The position numbers and the translations under genes were made by a program. Positions 1-11,300 of a stretch of 64,000 nucleotides of DNA are shown in pieces; position 1 is the first letter of the stretch; each line of letters begins with the position of its first letter. The notes beneath the pieces are model-generated. The model saw only the letters and a list, made by a program, of their open reading frames with translations. It ran no database searches and was not told the DNA's origin. Where the stretch lies: contig NZ_MACF01000119.1 in the NCBI RefSeq assembly GCF_001884045.1, forward strand, positions 310,001 through 374,000, read 5' to 3'. The stretch comes from Bacillus mobilis. Its GTDB lineage: Bacteria; Bacillota; Bacilli; Bacillales; Bacillaceae_G.

Positions 1-317
1 ATTCCATACCCTTTCCCCCAGTAATCTCTATTACCAATCGCGATTCCCAGTTCTGCATTTTTATTTGTTTTATCAAAGTTTTTAAGATCTACCCATCCAA
101 TATGTATGCCGTTCTCTTCAGTGATAGCTCTTTGTTCATAACCATTTTTTCGATTTATACATGCTTCAATCCATTTTTTCGTATCTTCACGAGTGAACGG
201 TGGATATTGATCTGGTACAACTAGATGTTTTGTTACTTTTGTATCTAATGACCATTGATAACGACTTTCTACATCATCTAGTGTCAGTTCTCTTAATTGA
301 ACGAATGGTACATTCAT
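1..317 (-). CDS. GNAT-family N-acetyltransferase, 3' part outside the window
   Basis: The frame starts at the ATG at 317, eight or so bases after an AAGGGG ribosome site, and runs off the left edge without a stop. The translation begins MNVPFVQLRELTLDDVESRY and later reads NAELGIAIGNRDYWGKGYGM. That last stretch is the beta4 strand and acetyl-CoA pyrophosphate loop of RimJ/RimL-type GNATs, which acetylate small molecules or protein N-termini. The C-terminal third is missing only because the window ends. The next gene downstream in coordinates is on the same strand 15 bases away, so the two may share a transcript. The substrate cannot be told. Confidence 0.85.
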   Translation of the reverse strand, partial: MNVPFVQLRELTLDDVESRYQWSLDTKVTKHLVVPDQYPPFTREDTKKWIEACINRKNGYEQRAITEENGIHIGWVDLKNFDKTNKNAELGIAIGNRDYWGKGYG

Positions 318-332
318 TGTGCTATCCCCTTT

Positions 333-1034
333 TTATTTTCCTATAGAAAACCCTTCGAACATCCTTCCTCCATACTGTTCTAGCGTTTTTTCTACAAAAG
401 TAATTAATTTACTTTTCTCTCCCGTTGTATAAAAATGATCGAACGCCGCTACAAATTGATCTGCATATTGTTCATCATATCTTCTAAGTACCCTTATAAA
501 CCATTTTGAATTTCCGAGCCATTTACCATTTACTCTTAATACATATTCATGTACTAAATCAGCTAATAAATTCGCGATAAACAATTCTTCTTCTCTTTTT
601 GTCGCCCCGATAAAGTCATCCAAAGTATCCGTAATAAAATATCGCTTCTGCTTCATCATTTCTTCAGTCCATTTAGCTGGTCCTTTATTTAGTAAACCAT
701 TTGCTTCTCTTTTTAATTCCTCAACAATTTCATTTTCACCTTTTAATACAATTCCCTCTGAAACTAATTGTGGCAATGAGGGTCTTCCGCGATCACAATC
801 CATTTTAAAAAAGGTTTTATACGTTTCAAAATTATGTACAAACACCTCAACGGGCCATCCATTACTATAAAAAGATTCTCTATAACAAGATGACAAACTA
901 CGATCTATTATTACAATGTCCAAATCAGATGTTTTTGTCGCTTCTCCTCGTACAACACTTCCTCCCAGTAAAGCTACATCACAATTCGAAAATTGTGATG
1001 TAATGATGCTTTGTGCCGCTTCCATTGGTTTCAT
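333..1034 (-). CDS. Nucleotidyltransferase-fold protein (233 aa)
   Basis: This is a stand-alone polymerase-beta-type nucleotidyltransferase. The N-terminus has LLGGSVVRGEATKTSDLDIV at about residues 22-41, which carries the GS motif and the D-x-D metal-binding pair (SDLDIV). A helical region follows, as in the aminoglycoside-nucleotidyltransferase/MNT-like families. Such proteins add a nucleotide to a drug or protein, but the acceptor here is unknown. The start at 1034 has an AGGAGA site. A second member of the same fold lies at 48286-48990; they share the motif but little else. There is no HEPN partner next to it, so a MNT/HEPN toxin-antitoxin role is not supported. Confidence 0.75.
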   Translation of the reverse strand: MKPMEAAQSIITSQFSNCDVALLGGSVVRGEATKTSDLDIVIIDRSLSSCYRESFYSNGWPVEVFVHNFETYKTFFKMDCDRGRPSLPQLVSEGIVLKGENEIVEELKREANGLLNKGPAKWTEEMMKQKRYFITDTLDDFIGATKREEELFIANLLADLVHEYVLRVNGKWLGNSKWFIRVLRRYDEQYADQFVAAFDHFYTTGEKSKLITFVEKTLEQYGGRMFEGFSIGK

Positions 1035-1050
1035 AGCCGTTCTCCTATTC

Positions 1051-1734
1051 TTATTTCACTTTCTTTTGTTCAGCTCTTTCTTTTGTTTTTTTAATATAGG
1101 CTTCTGCATCAGGTGTTTTACATGACGTTGCTCCGTGATCAACCTTTACTTTTCCAATTTCACGTGCAATTTCAATCGCTGTTTGCTCTAAGTCTTCATT
1201 ACGAATTCCTATCGCGATTAATGCACTATTCATCGCTTCTTTTTTTCTATTTTTTTCATTATGTATATTTACTTTAATTTCTTCTAAATACGGAGAGAAG
1301 AAATCATCTTGTAACGTTTTATTTTTAATCGCTATATTTGCTAATAAAGACCAGCCTGCTCTTCCAATCCATTCATCATCAGACTTTGTCCATTCTTCCA
1401 TTCTTTCTATCGCGATTGGCGACGTACAAATAGCGTTCATCAAAACGTCCATTAAACAATAATAATCAACTTCCTGTACCCATTTATTTAGTTGTGCTGT
1501 CGTAACTTTCTTCGGATCTAAAATCATAGTCGCTAAAGTCATTGCATCCATATTTTTTGTTTCCCATAATAAAATCGCTAAATCATGATCTTTTTTTATC
1601 TTCTTTTTTAACAATTTTAAATTAGCAAAACTAACTCCAAATAACGGCTCTTTCGCCCCATGATTTTTAAAGATCTTACGATTTTGTTCTGTTCCATATT
1701 CCTCTAGTTGCTGCATTACTTCTTCAAGTAACAT
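1051..1734 (-). CDS. DNA alkylation repair protein, HEAT-repeat (AlkC/AlkD-like) family (227 aa)
   Basis: The protein is all-helical and matches the general pattern of DNA alkylation repair enzymes (PF08713 type). An N-terminal helix reads EEVMQQLEEYGTEQNRKIF, then come GAKEPLFGVSFANLKLLKK and repeated HEAT-like helices with the typical W-x-x-x-N/D spacing. These glycosylases remove alkylated bases by scanning DNA with the HEAT solenoid. The C-terminus is very basic (KKTKERAEQKKVK). I start it at the ATG at 1734 because GAGGTGG lies six bases before it; an earlier in-frame ATG at 1767 has no ribosome site. It sits 16 bases upstream of the nucleotidyltransferase gene, a probable two-gene transcript. 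Confidence 0.75.
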   Translation of the reverse strand: MLLEEVMQQLEEYGTEQNRKIFKNHGAKEPLFGVSFANLKLLKKKIKKDHDLAILLWETKNMDAMTLATMILDPKKVTTAQLNKWVQEVDYYCLMDVLMNAICTSPIAIERMEEWTKSDDEWIGRAGWSLLANIAIKNKTLQDDFFSPYLEEIKVNIHNEKNRKKEAMNSALIAIGIRNEDLEQTAIEIAREIGKVKVDHGATSCKTPDAEAYIKKTKERAEQKKVK

Positions 1735-2040
1735 ATGCCCACCTCTTTTATATTTTGTTGACTCCACATATGTATGTACGTTATATTCTACATTATTTTC
1801 TTGTTTTCCTATATTTATTTTTTAAGTTCGGTAAGTGAAATTTTACAAACGTGCTTTTAAGCAACAGACACTCTTTTTATTAGCATAATCCCCCACTAGC
1901 ACACTCATTGAATTTACCATATATGGATACACAAATTACATGCATTCTCATTCAATTCTCGTTTCATTTTAGTCACCTGTAAAACATTGAAATCTTGCAT
2001 ACTTTTGACCAAACTTTTTTGTGCTTGTAAAAAAGTTTTT

Positions 2041-2070
2041 TTGCAATTACCGCCCTATAATTGCTAATAT
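2041..2070 (+). promoter_or_regulatory. Probable sigma-A promoter of the polysaccharide deacetylase gene
   Basis: TTGCAA (2041-2046) and TAATAT (2065-2070) are 18 bases apart, giving a short untranslated leader before the ATG at 2106. Just upstream, 2012-2040 is an A/T-only hairpin (AAACTTTTTT, loop, AAAAAAGTTT) followed by Ts, which may end an unseen short transcript. The rest of the 371-base gap 1735-2040 holds nothing I recognise. Confidence 0.35.
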
Positions 2071-2105
2071 AGTAGAGTAGAACTTTTATAGAGAGAAGGA
2101 AAATT

Positions 2106-2933
2106 ATGCACAATGGAATTCGAATGACAACTTTAGTAAAAAGGGCTATGTTGATTTGCGCGGGGATATTATTTACATACGAAGCAACTTTAGGATCAAC
2201 ACATACTGCTCTAGCAAGTACAGAGGATGAAACAAAATCTGTTCAACTTGTAAGTGAAATTCAATCATCTCTTGCACCGAAAGAAGCTCCAAAACAATAT
2301 AACGGGCAAGTTAGAAAAGTCGCTTACTTAACATTTGATGATGGTCCTGGAAAATACACAGCCGAGCTTTTAGATATGTTAAAGAAAGAAAATGCAAAAG
2401 CAACATTCTTCCTAATCGGTTCAAATGTAAAAGCATTCCCGGAACTTGTAAAACGTGAAGATGCTGAAGGCCACTATGTTGGGATGCACAGTATGACTCA
2501 TAACTACAAGAAACTTTACACTGAAGGTCATTACGTAGATGAAATGAAAGAAGATCAAGGCTTAATCGCTGGCGTTCTAGGTAAATCACCAGTATTAACT
2601 CGCCCATCTTACGGCTCAATGCCAGGGTTAAACGAAGCACTTCGCAACAAAGTTGTCGAAAATGGATTAAAAGTTTGGGATTGGACAATTGATTCTTTAG
2701 ACTGGACATACAACAAAATGCCTGTTGATGCTGCATCAGCTAAAATTGTACAAAACGTTGTAAATGGAGCTGACAAGCCAACAGAAGTTATTCTAATGCA
2801 CGATATTCATCCACAATCCGTTAAAGCAGTACCTGGAATTATTAAAGGACTGAAAGAAAAAGGATATGAATTAGAAAGTTATAATGAGAACGAACACTTC
2901 CCATTAAACTTCTGGCACGATAATCGTATGTAA
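2106..2933 (+). CDS. Secreted polysaccharide (peptidoglycan/chitin-type) deacetylase, NodB domain (275 aa)
   Basis: This is a carbohydrate esterase family 4 enzyme that removes N-acetyl groups from cell-wall glycans. A signal peptide with an LICAGILFTYEATLGS-type hydrophobic core ends near residue 38 (ALAS). The NodB domain then shows its five motifs in order: TFDDGP (catalytic and metal Asp), HSMTHNY (two metal His), TRPSYGS, a DWTIDSLDW segment and LMHDIH (catalytic His). All expected metal ligands are present, so the enzyme should be active. The ATG at 2106 follows GAGAAGGA. It stands alone, with its own promoter and terminator. B. cereus group genomes carry many such deacetylases; which paralogue this is cannot be fixed from sequence alone. 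Confidence 0.9.
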   Translation: MHNGIRMTTLVKRAMLICAGILFTYEATLGSTHTALASTEDETKSVQLVSEIQSSLAPKEAPKQYNGQVRKVAYLTFDDGPGKYTAELLDMLKKENAKATFFLIGSNVKAFPELVKREDAEGHYVGMHSMTHNYKKLYTEGHYVDEMKEDQGLIAGVLGKSPVLTRPSYGSMPGLNEALRNKVVENGLKVWDWTIDSLDWTYNKMPVDAASAKIVQNVVNGADKPTEVILMHDIHPQSVKAVPGIIKGLKEKGYELESYNENEHFPLNFWHDNRM

Positions 2934-2937
2934 TGTG

Positions 2938-2978
2938 AAAGACTCTATTTCCTCTAGTAGGTTATTGAGTCTTTTTTT
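2938..2978 (+). terminator. Rho-independent terminator after the deacetylase gene
   Basis: AAAGACTC pairs with GAGTCTTT across a 25-base loop and is followed by a run of Ts, four bases past the stop codon. Confidence 0.8.
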
Positions 2979-3138
2979 CGTATTGGGCATTACTTCTCTT
3001 ATATTCGATTCCCCCTTCTTCCTTTATATCAATGGGATATAAAAACCACATTAATTTAACTAAAAAACAAAACATGTTATTCTAAAAACGACTAGTACGA
3101 AATTAAAACATATATATCAAAATACAGTAAGAAATTAT

Positions 3139-3170
3139 GGATTGAATATACAAATTCAATCCTATTTTTA
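3139..3170 (+). terminator. Terminator-like hairpin in the leader of the TerC gene
   Basis: GGATTGAAT and ATTCAATCC form a perfect 9-bp stem with a 6-base loop, followed by TATTTTT. It lies 48-79 bases before the TerC start with no gene ending nearby on the same strand. It could end a small upstream transcript or act as an attenuator. I looked for the yybP-ykoY manganese riboswitch often found before TerC-family genes and did not see its conserved elements. Confidence 0.55.
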
Positions 3171-3217
3171 TATTATCAACACTTTAGCACATATTACTCT
3201 TAAGGAGTGATGTGTAT

Positions 3218-3892
3218 ATGGATTTCTTTTCAACCGAATATTTGTCTGCCCTACTTGCCATCATTGTAATTGATTTAGTGTTAGCTGGGGATAATGCCAT
3301 TGTAATTGGATTAGCAGCAAGGCGATTACCGAAAGATCAGCAAAAGAAAGTGATTATATGGGGTACTATCGGGGCAATCGCGATTAGAGCCCTCGCTACC
3401 TTAATTGTCGTTTGGTTATTAAAAATACCAGGACTACTTCTAATTGGTGGTGTACTCCTAATATGGATTGCATACAAGTTAATTGCTGAAGGCAAAGATC
3501 ATGATATTAAAGCAGAAGAAGGATTTTGGTCTGCTATTAAAACCATTATCATTGCTGATGCATTAATGGGTATTGATAATGTGCTCGCTGTTGCAGGAGC
3601 TGCGCATGGTAATTTTTCTTTAGTCATCATCGGACTATTAGTATCCATTCCAGTCGTAGTATGGGGTAGTACATTAATTTTAAAATGGGTGGACCGATTC
3701 CCTGTCATCATTACAATTGGAGCAGCTGTTTTAGCTTATACTGCCGCGAAAATGATTGTAGATGAGAAATGGTTCGCTGGATTTTTCGAAAGTAACCCTT
3801 TCATAAAATGGGCCTTTATCATTATTATCATTGCCGGTGTAGTATTCTTTGGAAAAATGAAACAAAAAAAGAAAGATGTTTCTATATCATAA
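3218..3892 (+). CDS. TerC family integral membrane protein (224 aa)
   Basis: The sequence has six to seven hydrophobic segments. It shows the TerC hallmarks LVLAGDNAIVIGLA near residue 20 and ADALMGIDNVLAVAGAA near residue 110, whose acidic residues lie in the membrane. B. subtilis relatives (YceF, YkoY, YjbE) are linked to manganese export and metal loading of secreted proteins, so a Mn2+ role is likely by family. The ATG at 3218 is preferred because AAGGAG sits ten bases before it; the GTG at 3212 would be too close. It is monocistronic, with a hairpin in its leader and a two-way terminator after it. Confidence 0.9.
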   Translation: MDFFSTEYLSALLAIIVIDLVLAGDNAIVIGLAARRLPKDQQKKVIIWGTIGAIAIRALATLIVVWLLKIPGLLLIGGVLLIWIAYKLIAEGKDHDIKAEEGFWSAIKTIIIADALMGIDNVLAVAGAAHGNFSLVIIGLLVSIPVVVWGSTLILKWVDRFPVIITIGAAVLAYTAAKMIVDEKWFAGFFESNPFIKWAFIIIIIAGVVFFGKMKQKKKDVSIS

Positions 3893-3911
3893 CAACGTTA
3901 TATGTACAAAC

Positions 3912-3943
3912 AAAAGCGCTACTCATAGGAGTAGCGCTCTTTA
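3912..3943. terminator. Bidirectional terminator between the TerC gene and ltaS-like gene
   Basis: AGCGCTACTC pairs perfectly with GAGTAGCGCT across a 5-base loop. T-rich tails follow on both strands, serving the two convergent genes. Confidence 0.85.
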
Positions 3944-3947
3944 ATAT

Positions 3948-5921
3948 TTATTTCGTTTCTCCGTCTTCAGTCGTCTTTACCTTCGTTTTATTTTTATCAC
4001 GATGGTTATAGTTGTACTTCGAACGATCTACCGGTGTAAATCCTTCCGGTGTATAGAATCGTAATAAGTCACCGTTTACGACTTGGTCAGAGTATTTCAG
4101 TGATTTTTGAACCATTTGTTCATTTTGTTTTACTTCGTCTGTTAATTCAACAGGGTTACCAGTCGCTGTATCATAGTATTTGCCGTTCAGTGCAGTAACC
4201 GTTGGACTTACGAAGTTACCGTTACGGAATGGAACAACTTGTTTATGCTCTGGTGATAATAAATCTGATCCAAACTGGACATAATTTTTCGTATCTGTAC
4301 CTAGTAAGTGTAATAGTGTCGGAAGAACATCAATTTCTCCGCCGTATTGATGTTGTACGCCACCCTTCATTCCTGGAACACGAATGATTAATGGTACACG
4401 TTGCAGTTGTGCATTTTCAAATGAGTTCATTTCTTTACCCATTATTTGAGACATTGCTGCGCCATGATTATCAGAAATACCGTAATGATCACCGTACATA
4501 ACGATAATTGAGTTATCGTATAAACCAGATTGTTTCAAGTAATCCAAGAATCCTTTTACAGACTCATCTAAATAACGTGCTGTTTGGAAATACGTGTCTA
4601 CTGATGAATCGCCTGTTTTAGCTGGTTCAATCGTCGCTTCCTCTTTATCAATCGGATAAGGGAAATGGTTTGATAACGTAATGAACTTCGTATAGAACGG
4701 TTGTTTCAATGTTTGTAATAATGGAATGGATTCGTTAAAGAACGGTTTATCTTTTAATCCATAGTTTACTACATCTTTTTCGTTCATATCGTAGTATGAC
4801 GCATCAAAGAATTTATTAAAACCAAATGATTTATAAATCTCGTCACGGTTCCAGAATGTTTTATAGTTACCGTGGAACACTGCTGATGTGTATCCTTGTT
4901 GACCTAAAATAGCTGGTGCTGATTGAAACGTGTTATGAGCTTTATTTGTAAAAACAGATCCTTGTGGTAATCCAAACATTGAGTTTTCTAGCATGAACTC
5001 CGCATCAGATGTTTTACCTTGTCCTGTTTGATGGAAGAAGTTATCAAAGTATAACGTATTCGCATCTTTTGTAAATGAATTTAAGAACGGTGTAACTTCT
5101 TGCCCATTTAATTTATAATCGATTAAAAAGTTTTGGAATGATTCTAAATGAATATAAATTACGTTCATTCCTTTTCCTTTACCAAAGTACTCAGGATTTG
5201 GACTTGCATATGTTGATGTAAGATAATTTCTAACCTCAGTCATATTATCTCCATCAGCTAACGCTCGTTCTGTTGATGCTTTCGCACTTTGAATGCCATC
5301 ATAAATCGTATAGTTGTATGCCCCTAAATATTTCACAATATAATTACGGTCAAATGTTCTTGTTAATAATTCAGGACGATCCGATTCTGCAAGACCTAAG
5401 TTAATGCTGAATAATAAAATACCTGCTACAAATACTAGTGATAATTTATGCTTCGCAACACGGATAGGTTTTGGACTTGCAAATTTTGTTGCGACTAAAA
5501 CAATTAAAATGATTGTATCTAAGAAATATAGTGGATCATATGCGTGTAGTAATGCAAAAATACTACCACCTAAATCTCCAAAGTTATTCGTTTGTGTTAA
5601 TGTCGGGAACGTAATAAAGTCGCTGAAAAAGCGATAATATACTACGTTTGCGTATAAAAGTATAGACATTAACAAATTAATAACAATTAACCAAATGTAA
5701 GCACGTTTCCCCTTTGCAAATAATGCGAGCCCTAAAAATAGAACTGCTGAGCTTAACGGGTTGAAAAACAGTAAAAACTTTTGGATTGTGTTGGATATCC
5801 CTAAATTAAATTCTGTCACATATGCTGCGTATGTTTTTAACCAGAATAAAACAACGGCAAACACAAAAAATCCAAAGTGATTGCTTAACACACTTTTGCT
5901 CTTTAATAAGAACTTTTTCAT
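3948..5921 (-). CDS. ltaS: Lipoteichoic acid synthase (LtaS family, 657 aa)
   Basis: This enzyme transfers glycerolphosphate from phosphatidylglycerol to build the lipoteichoic acid backbone on the outer face of the membrane. The first 180 residues hold five membrane helices. An extracellular sulfatase-fold domain follows, with IHLESFQ (metal Glu near 260), QTGQGKTSDAEF (catalytic Thr near 304), HGNYKTFWNRD and YGDHYGISDNH (metal Asp and His). All catalytic positions are kept. I start at the ATG at 5921, preceded by GAGGTGG; an upstream in-frame start at 5981 lacks a site. B. cereus group strains carry several LtaS paralogues, so this may be one of the accessory or primase-like copies. Confidence 0.9.
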   Translation of the reverse strand: MKKFLLKSKSVLSNHFGFFVFAVVLFWLKTYAAYVTEFNLGISNTIQKFLLFFNPLSSAVLFLGLALFAKGKRAYIWLIVINLLMSILLYANVVYYRFFSDFITFPTLTQTNNFGDLGGSIFALLHAYDPLYFLDTIILIVLVATKFASPKPIRVAKHKLSLVFVAGILLFSINLGLAESDRPELLTRTFDRNYIVKYLGAYNYTIYDGIQSAKASTERALADGDNMTEVRNYLTSTYASPNPEYFGKGKGMNVIYIHLESFQNFLIDYKLNGQEVTPFLNSFTKDANTLYFDNFFHQTGQGKTSDAEFMLENSMFGLPQGSVFTNKAHNTFQSAPAILGQQGYTSAVFHGNYKTFWNRDEIYKSFGFNKFFDASYYDMNEKDVVNYGLKDKPFFNESIPLLQTLKQPFYTKFITLSNHFPYPIDKEEATIEPAKTGDSSVDTYFQTARYLDESVKGFLDYLKQSGLYDNSIIVMYGDHYGISDNHGAAMSQIMGKEMNSFENAQLQRVPLIIRVPGMKGGVQHQYGGEIDVLPTLLHLLGTDTKNYVQFGSDLLSPEHKQVVPFRNGNFVSPTVTALNGKYYDTATGNPVELTDEVKQNEQMVQKSLKYSDQVVNGDLLRFYTPEGFTPVDRSKYNYNHRDKNKTKVKTTEDGETK

Positions 5922-6405
5922 CTCTCCACCTCTTTTGATCATCCAAGGCTTATTTTGATATAAGTCTGTCTCTCTATTCAATTTTTAATCTCCAAATAGA
6001 TTTTATTTATTTTACTATATGAAGAATATTAGTAATTATAATTTGAAGCTATTATTTATTCAACTATTTCTTTACAAATATTTTGACCTTGGTTTCTATT
6101 TAACAAAATAATTTTGTAACATTTTCTGTTTTCTCCCAAGTCTCATCCACTAATTATGACTCCACATACTATAAACCTTTATTCACTGCTTCGCAAATAA
6201 ATATGTCTCCAGTTCTGGAACATTAATGTAATATAATGAAATTCACAATAGAAAGCATTTGTTTTTTTCGATGTATTTTACATCGCTTCATGCATTTCAA
6301 GTTTATTCATGATGCAGCCATTTCTATAGTTGCAACATCAACAGGTCTTTCCTCACCTAAAGTTATTTCTGTATAATTATTCACAATTCATAAAAACACT
6401 TATTA
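5922..6405. other. Gene-free gap with no clear function
   Basis: About 480 A/T-rich bases separate ltaS from the ABC-F terminator. The left part should contain the ltaS promoter, but I see no convincing pair of boxes. A small hairpin CGATGT/ACATCG lies at 6269-6285. A short minus-strand frame reads NNYTEITLGEERPVDVATIE, then stops, with no ribosome site. It could be a gene remnant or chance. Confidence 0.4.
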
Positions 6406-6444
6406 GAAAAAAACCTCGCTCTCATAACGAGAGCGAGGTTTTTC
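6406..6444 (-). terminator. Terminator of the ABC-F gene
   Basis: A 12-bp stem (AACCTCGCTCTC with GAGAGCGAGGTT) with a short ATAAC loop is followed on the minus strand by a run of seven Ts. The stem-loop ends 13 bases past the stop codon. Confidence 0.9.
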
Positions 6445-6452
6445 ATCATTTA

Positions 6453-8117
<1,665 letters not shown>

Positions 8118-8246
8118 TCACCGATTGTCTTAAAAAATCGCATATTACGACTCAATTATTGTAGACTATAGCTATTATATAGTAGAAGATGGATGAATAG
8201 CAACGGTTGATTGCTATTCATCCCTTTTCTACCTTGAATAAAATGT

Positions 8247-8357
8247 ATGTTTTTAACGAAACAATATTATATAGAAGCAAATTTCATAATGAATAGAGAT
8301 ATGAAAGATGAAGAATTTGCAAAATATAAAGATGTGATAGATAAATTTATTAAATAA
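8247..8357 (+). CDS. Possible short ORF (36 aa) or gene remnant before a terminator
   Basis: An ATG at 8247 (or ATG at 8289) opens a frame ending DEEFAKYKDVIDKFIK, directly followed by a strong terminator. No good ribosome site precedes either ATG. The charged helical tail looks like the C-terminal end of a larger protein whose front is gone. It lies in the 308-base gap between two minus-strand genes. The rest of the gap should hold the ykpA promoter but shows nothing firm. Confidence 0.25.
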   Translation: MFLTKQYYIEANFIMNRDMKDEEFAKYKDVIDKFIK

Positions 8358-8390
8358 GAAGAATCCCCTTATAAAAGGGGATTCTTTTAT
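8358..8390. terminator. Bidirectional terminator at the 3' end of the MMPL pump gene
   Basis: GAATCCCC and GGGGATTC form an 8-bp stem with a TTATAAAA centre. TTTTATT follows on the plus strand and TTCTTATTT on the minus strand. The plus-strand T run overlaps the pump's stop codon. Confidence 0.8.
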
Positions 8391-11300
8391 TGTCTTTTGC
8401 TTAATTTCTTCGTATAATTCTTCATTTTATTCGTTAACCCTATTAAAGCAGGTAACAATATTGGCATCACAATGATAGCTAATAGTAACAGTGCAACACC
8501 AACAACGGATGCTACTTGTATAAGTGTCAATACACCTGAAGGGATTAATGCAGCAAATGTACCACCTAAAATAAGTGCCGCCGATAATACGACTCCTCCT
8601 ATGTGACGAGAGGCATTTACAATTTTCGTTGCTGGTTCTCCCTCTAACTCATTGTAACGCATCATTACGAAAATGCTATAATCCACACCTAAAGCGACAA
8701 TCATAATAAAACTAAAGAATGGTACATTCCAGCTTAATGACTCTACGTTTAATAAGTGTGCACTAATTTGTTCACTTATACCAAGTGATGCAAAATAAGC
8801 TAATATTAAAGATCCAATAATAAAGATTGTATTTAAAAATGACCGTGTAATAACGAGTAATACAATCGCAATTCCAATTAACATAATCGTAGCTGTACGT
8901 AAGAAGTCTTGACCTGTTACTTCTTTTAAATCAACGTTTCTAGCAGTTGTACCGCCGATCGCTTTTTTGGCTGATTTTAATTCTGTACCATTTAACGTAC
9001 CGTCTATCGTTTTATTAATATCTTCAATGATTGGCATCGCTTCTTTTGAATACGGATTTACGTCTAAAATGATTGTCATTTTAGCAGTCTTTCTATCATG
9101 TGACATATACGTATTCAATGCTTTTTGGAAATCTTCTCCGTCTAAAACTTCTTTTGGAATATAAAATTTCTCAGAGCTTTTTGATTCATTCAGTTCTCCT
9201 AAATATTTCTGAGCATCCCCTAGTCCGTTACTTACCTTTTCAAGCCCTTCTGTACTTTTAGATAATCCTGATTGTAATTGCCCCATCTGTTCTTGCAAGT
9301 CTTTCAGCCCGGTTAATAACTGGCCTTGCCCATCATTTATTTTTGTTAATCCGGTTTGTAACTCAGATGACTTGTTCGCGATTTGTTTTGAACCTGAAGC
9401 ACCTTCATCTAATCCATTTTTAAGATCAGCTGCTCCTTTTTGTAATTTAGTAACTCCATTATTCATTTCTTTTAAGCCGTTATCCACTTTCAATAACGAT
9501 TGATTTGCTTCTTTAAATGAGCCCATCGCTGCTTTATGCTGCGTTGCTAATTGATTTAATTCATTGGAAAGCACGCCTAATTGCTTTTGAGCCTCTTTAG
9601 CAATTCCTATCGTTTGCTGTATGTTCGGATCATTTGCTAATTCTGGTTTCGTTTGAATGAAATTGGTCATTAGCATTTCAATTTGTTCATAGCCTTTTTT
9701 CGCACCATCAATGGCTTGAGAAATACTTCCGAAGTATTGATCGTAAGAACTTAAACCTTTTTCTAACTGCGAATAACCAGCATGAAGTTGTGAAGTTGCA
9801 TTAGATAAAACATTTATATTTTCATTTACTGAAGTTAATCCACTCTCAATTTGCTGCGCACCTTGTGCTCCGTCATTTATACCATTTGATAGTTGATGTA
9901 AAGCTGTTCCTAATGCTGTTACACCATTTTTCGCTTCGTTTGTTCCATCAATTAACTTTTGAACGTTTGCAAGACTATTTGAGTCTTTACTACCCATTTT
10001 ATCTTTCGCAGTAGTTAATCCATCATTAATTTCCTTTATACCACCATTAGCATCTCCTAAACCTGTATTTAGTTCTCCCGCTTGTTTATTTATATATAGT
10101 TCTTTTATCCTTTCACCAGTTGGACGCGTCGGTGAATATACTTCTGAAACACCTTTCACTTTCAAAATCTTATCAGTTAGTTCATCTAAAGTTTGAAGAG
10201 AACTCGCCTCGTCTAACTTGTTATCCGATTGAATGACTAACGTACTTGGTGAAGAAAAACCAGGTGGGAAATGGTCTTCTATTACGTTAATCCCCATCTT
10301 TGATTCGTACTTATTGTCTACTTCAAATAAGTCATTGTAATTAAGTGTACTAGAATATTTTAATACGAAAGGAATCGATATCACGCATACAATAATTAAA
10401 GCTACAAATGGTCTTGCTACTGAGTTTTTCGCAAAGAATCCCCATAATCGACTGTCTTCATGACCTTTAAATGTTTTAACTGGATAAAACATTCCTTTTC
10501 CTAAAAGCACCATGAAAAACGGATTTAAAGTGGTTAAAACGAGTAGTAATACTAAAACACCAATTGCTACCGCTGAAGTAGATTGATATAATTTAAAACT
10601 TGCTAAAGCAAGAGATGCAAAACCAATTAGCACCGCAATCCCACTATACAATACGGTTTTACCTGCCGATTTAAATGTTTCTTTCGTAGCTAAAAATGCG
10701 GTTTCTTGTTTACTTAATTCTTCTTTAAATCTCGTAAATAATAAAATGTTATAGTCTGTTCCCACTCCAAACAGAACGACAACTACAAAGACTTGCGTAA
10801 AGTTTGAAAATGGAAAATTAAATTGATCTACAAGATGAGCAATAATCCCCATTGAAACTAAGTACGATACACCAACTGTAAGAAGAGAAATAATCGGAAC
10901 AACAGGTGAACGGAATACAATGATTAATACTATAAGAATGAAAATGATTGAAATAACTTCAGTCGTTTTCACTCCCTCTTGAGAGGATTTAAGAAAATCA
11001 CCCGCTATTAAGTCACTTCCTGTTAAGTACGTTTTTACCCCTTTTGTTTGTACTTTTTTATGAAGATTATTTGTAACTTTTGATATTTCACCATGCTTTT
11101 TATCTATTGATATTTGCGTTAAAATAGTCGTATTATCTTTAGAAACTAATTGTTTTTCCAAGTCTTTATTATCTAAATGTGAAACAACTTCCTTAATTCC
11201 TAATTGCTCTTTTTCATTTTGTAAAGCATTGATTGTTTTTATTATTTCATCTTTTTGCTCAGTTGTTAAAGCTGCTTTACTTCCACTATTAAAAACAGCT

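Noticed and set aside
333-1034. MNT/HEPN toxin-antitoxin from the nucleotidyltransferase gene
   Set aside because: MNT antitoxins are shorter (about 100-140 aa) and paired with a HEPN gene; neither applies here or at 48286-48990.
2980-3217. yybP-ykoY manganese riboswitch before the TerC gene
   Set aside because: The conserved paired loops of that class are not found; only a simple terminator-like hairpin is present.
6310-6400. Short minus-strand frame NNYTEITLGEERPVDVATIE
   Set aside because: About 24 codons, GTG start without a ribosome site and no continuation; too little to call a gene.
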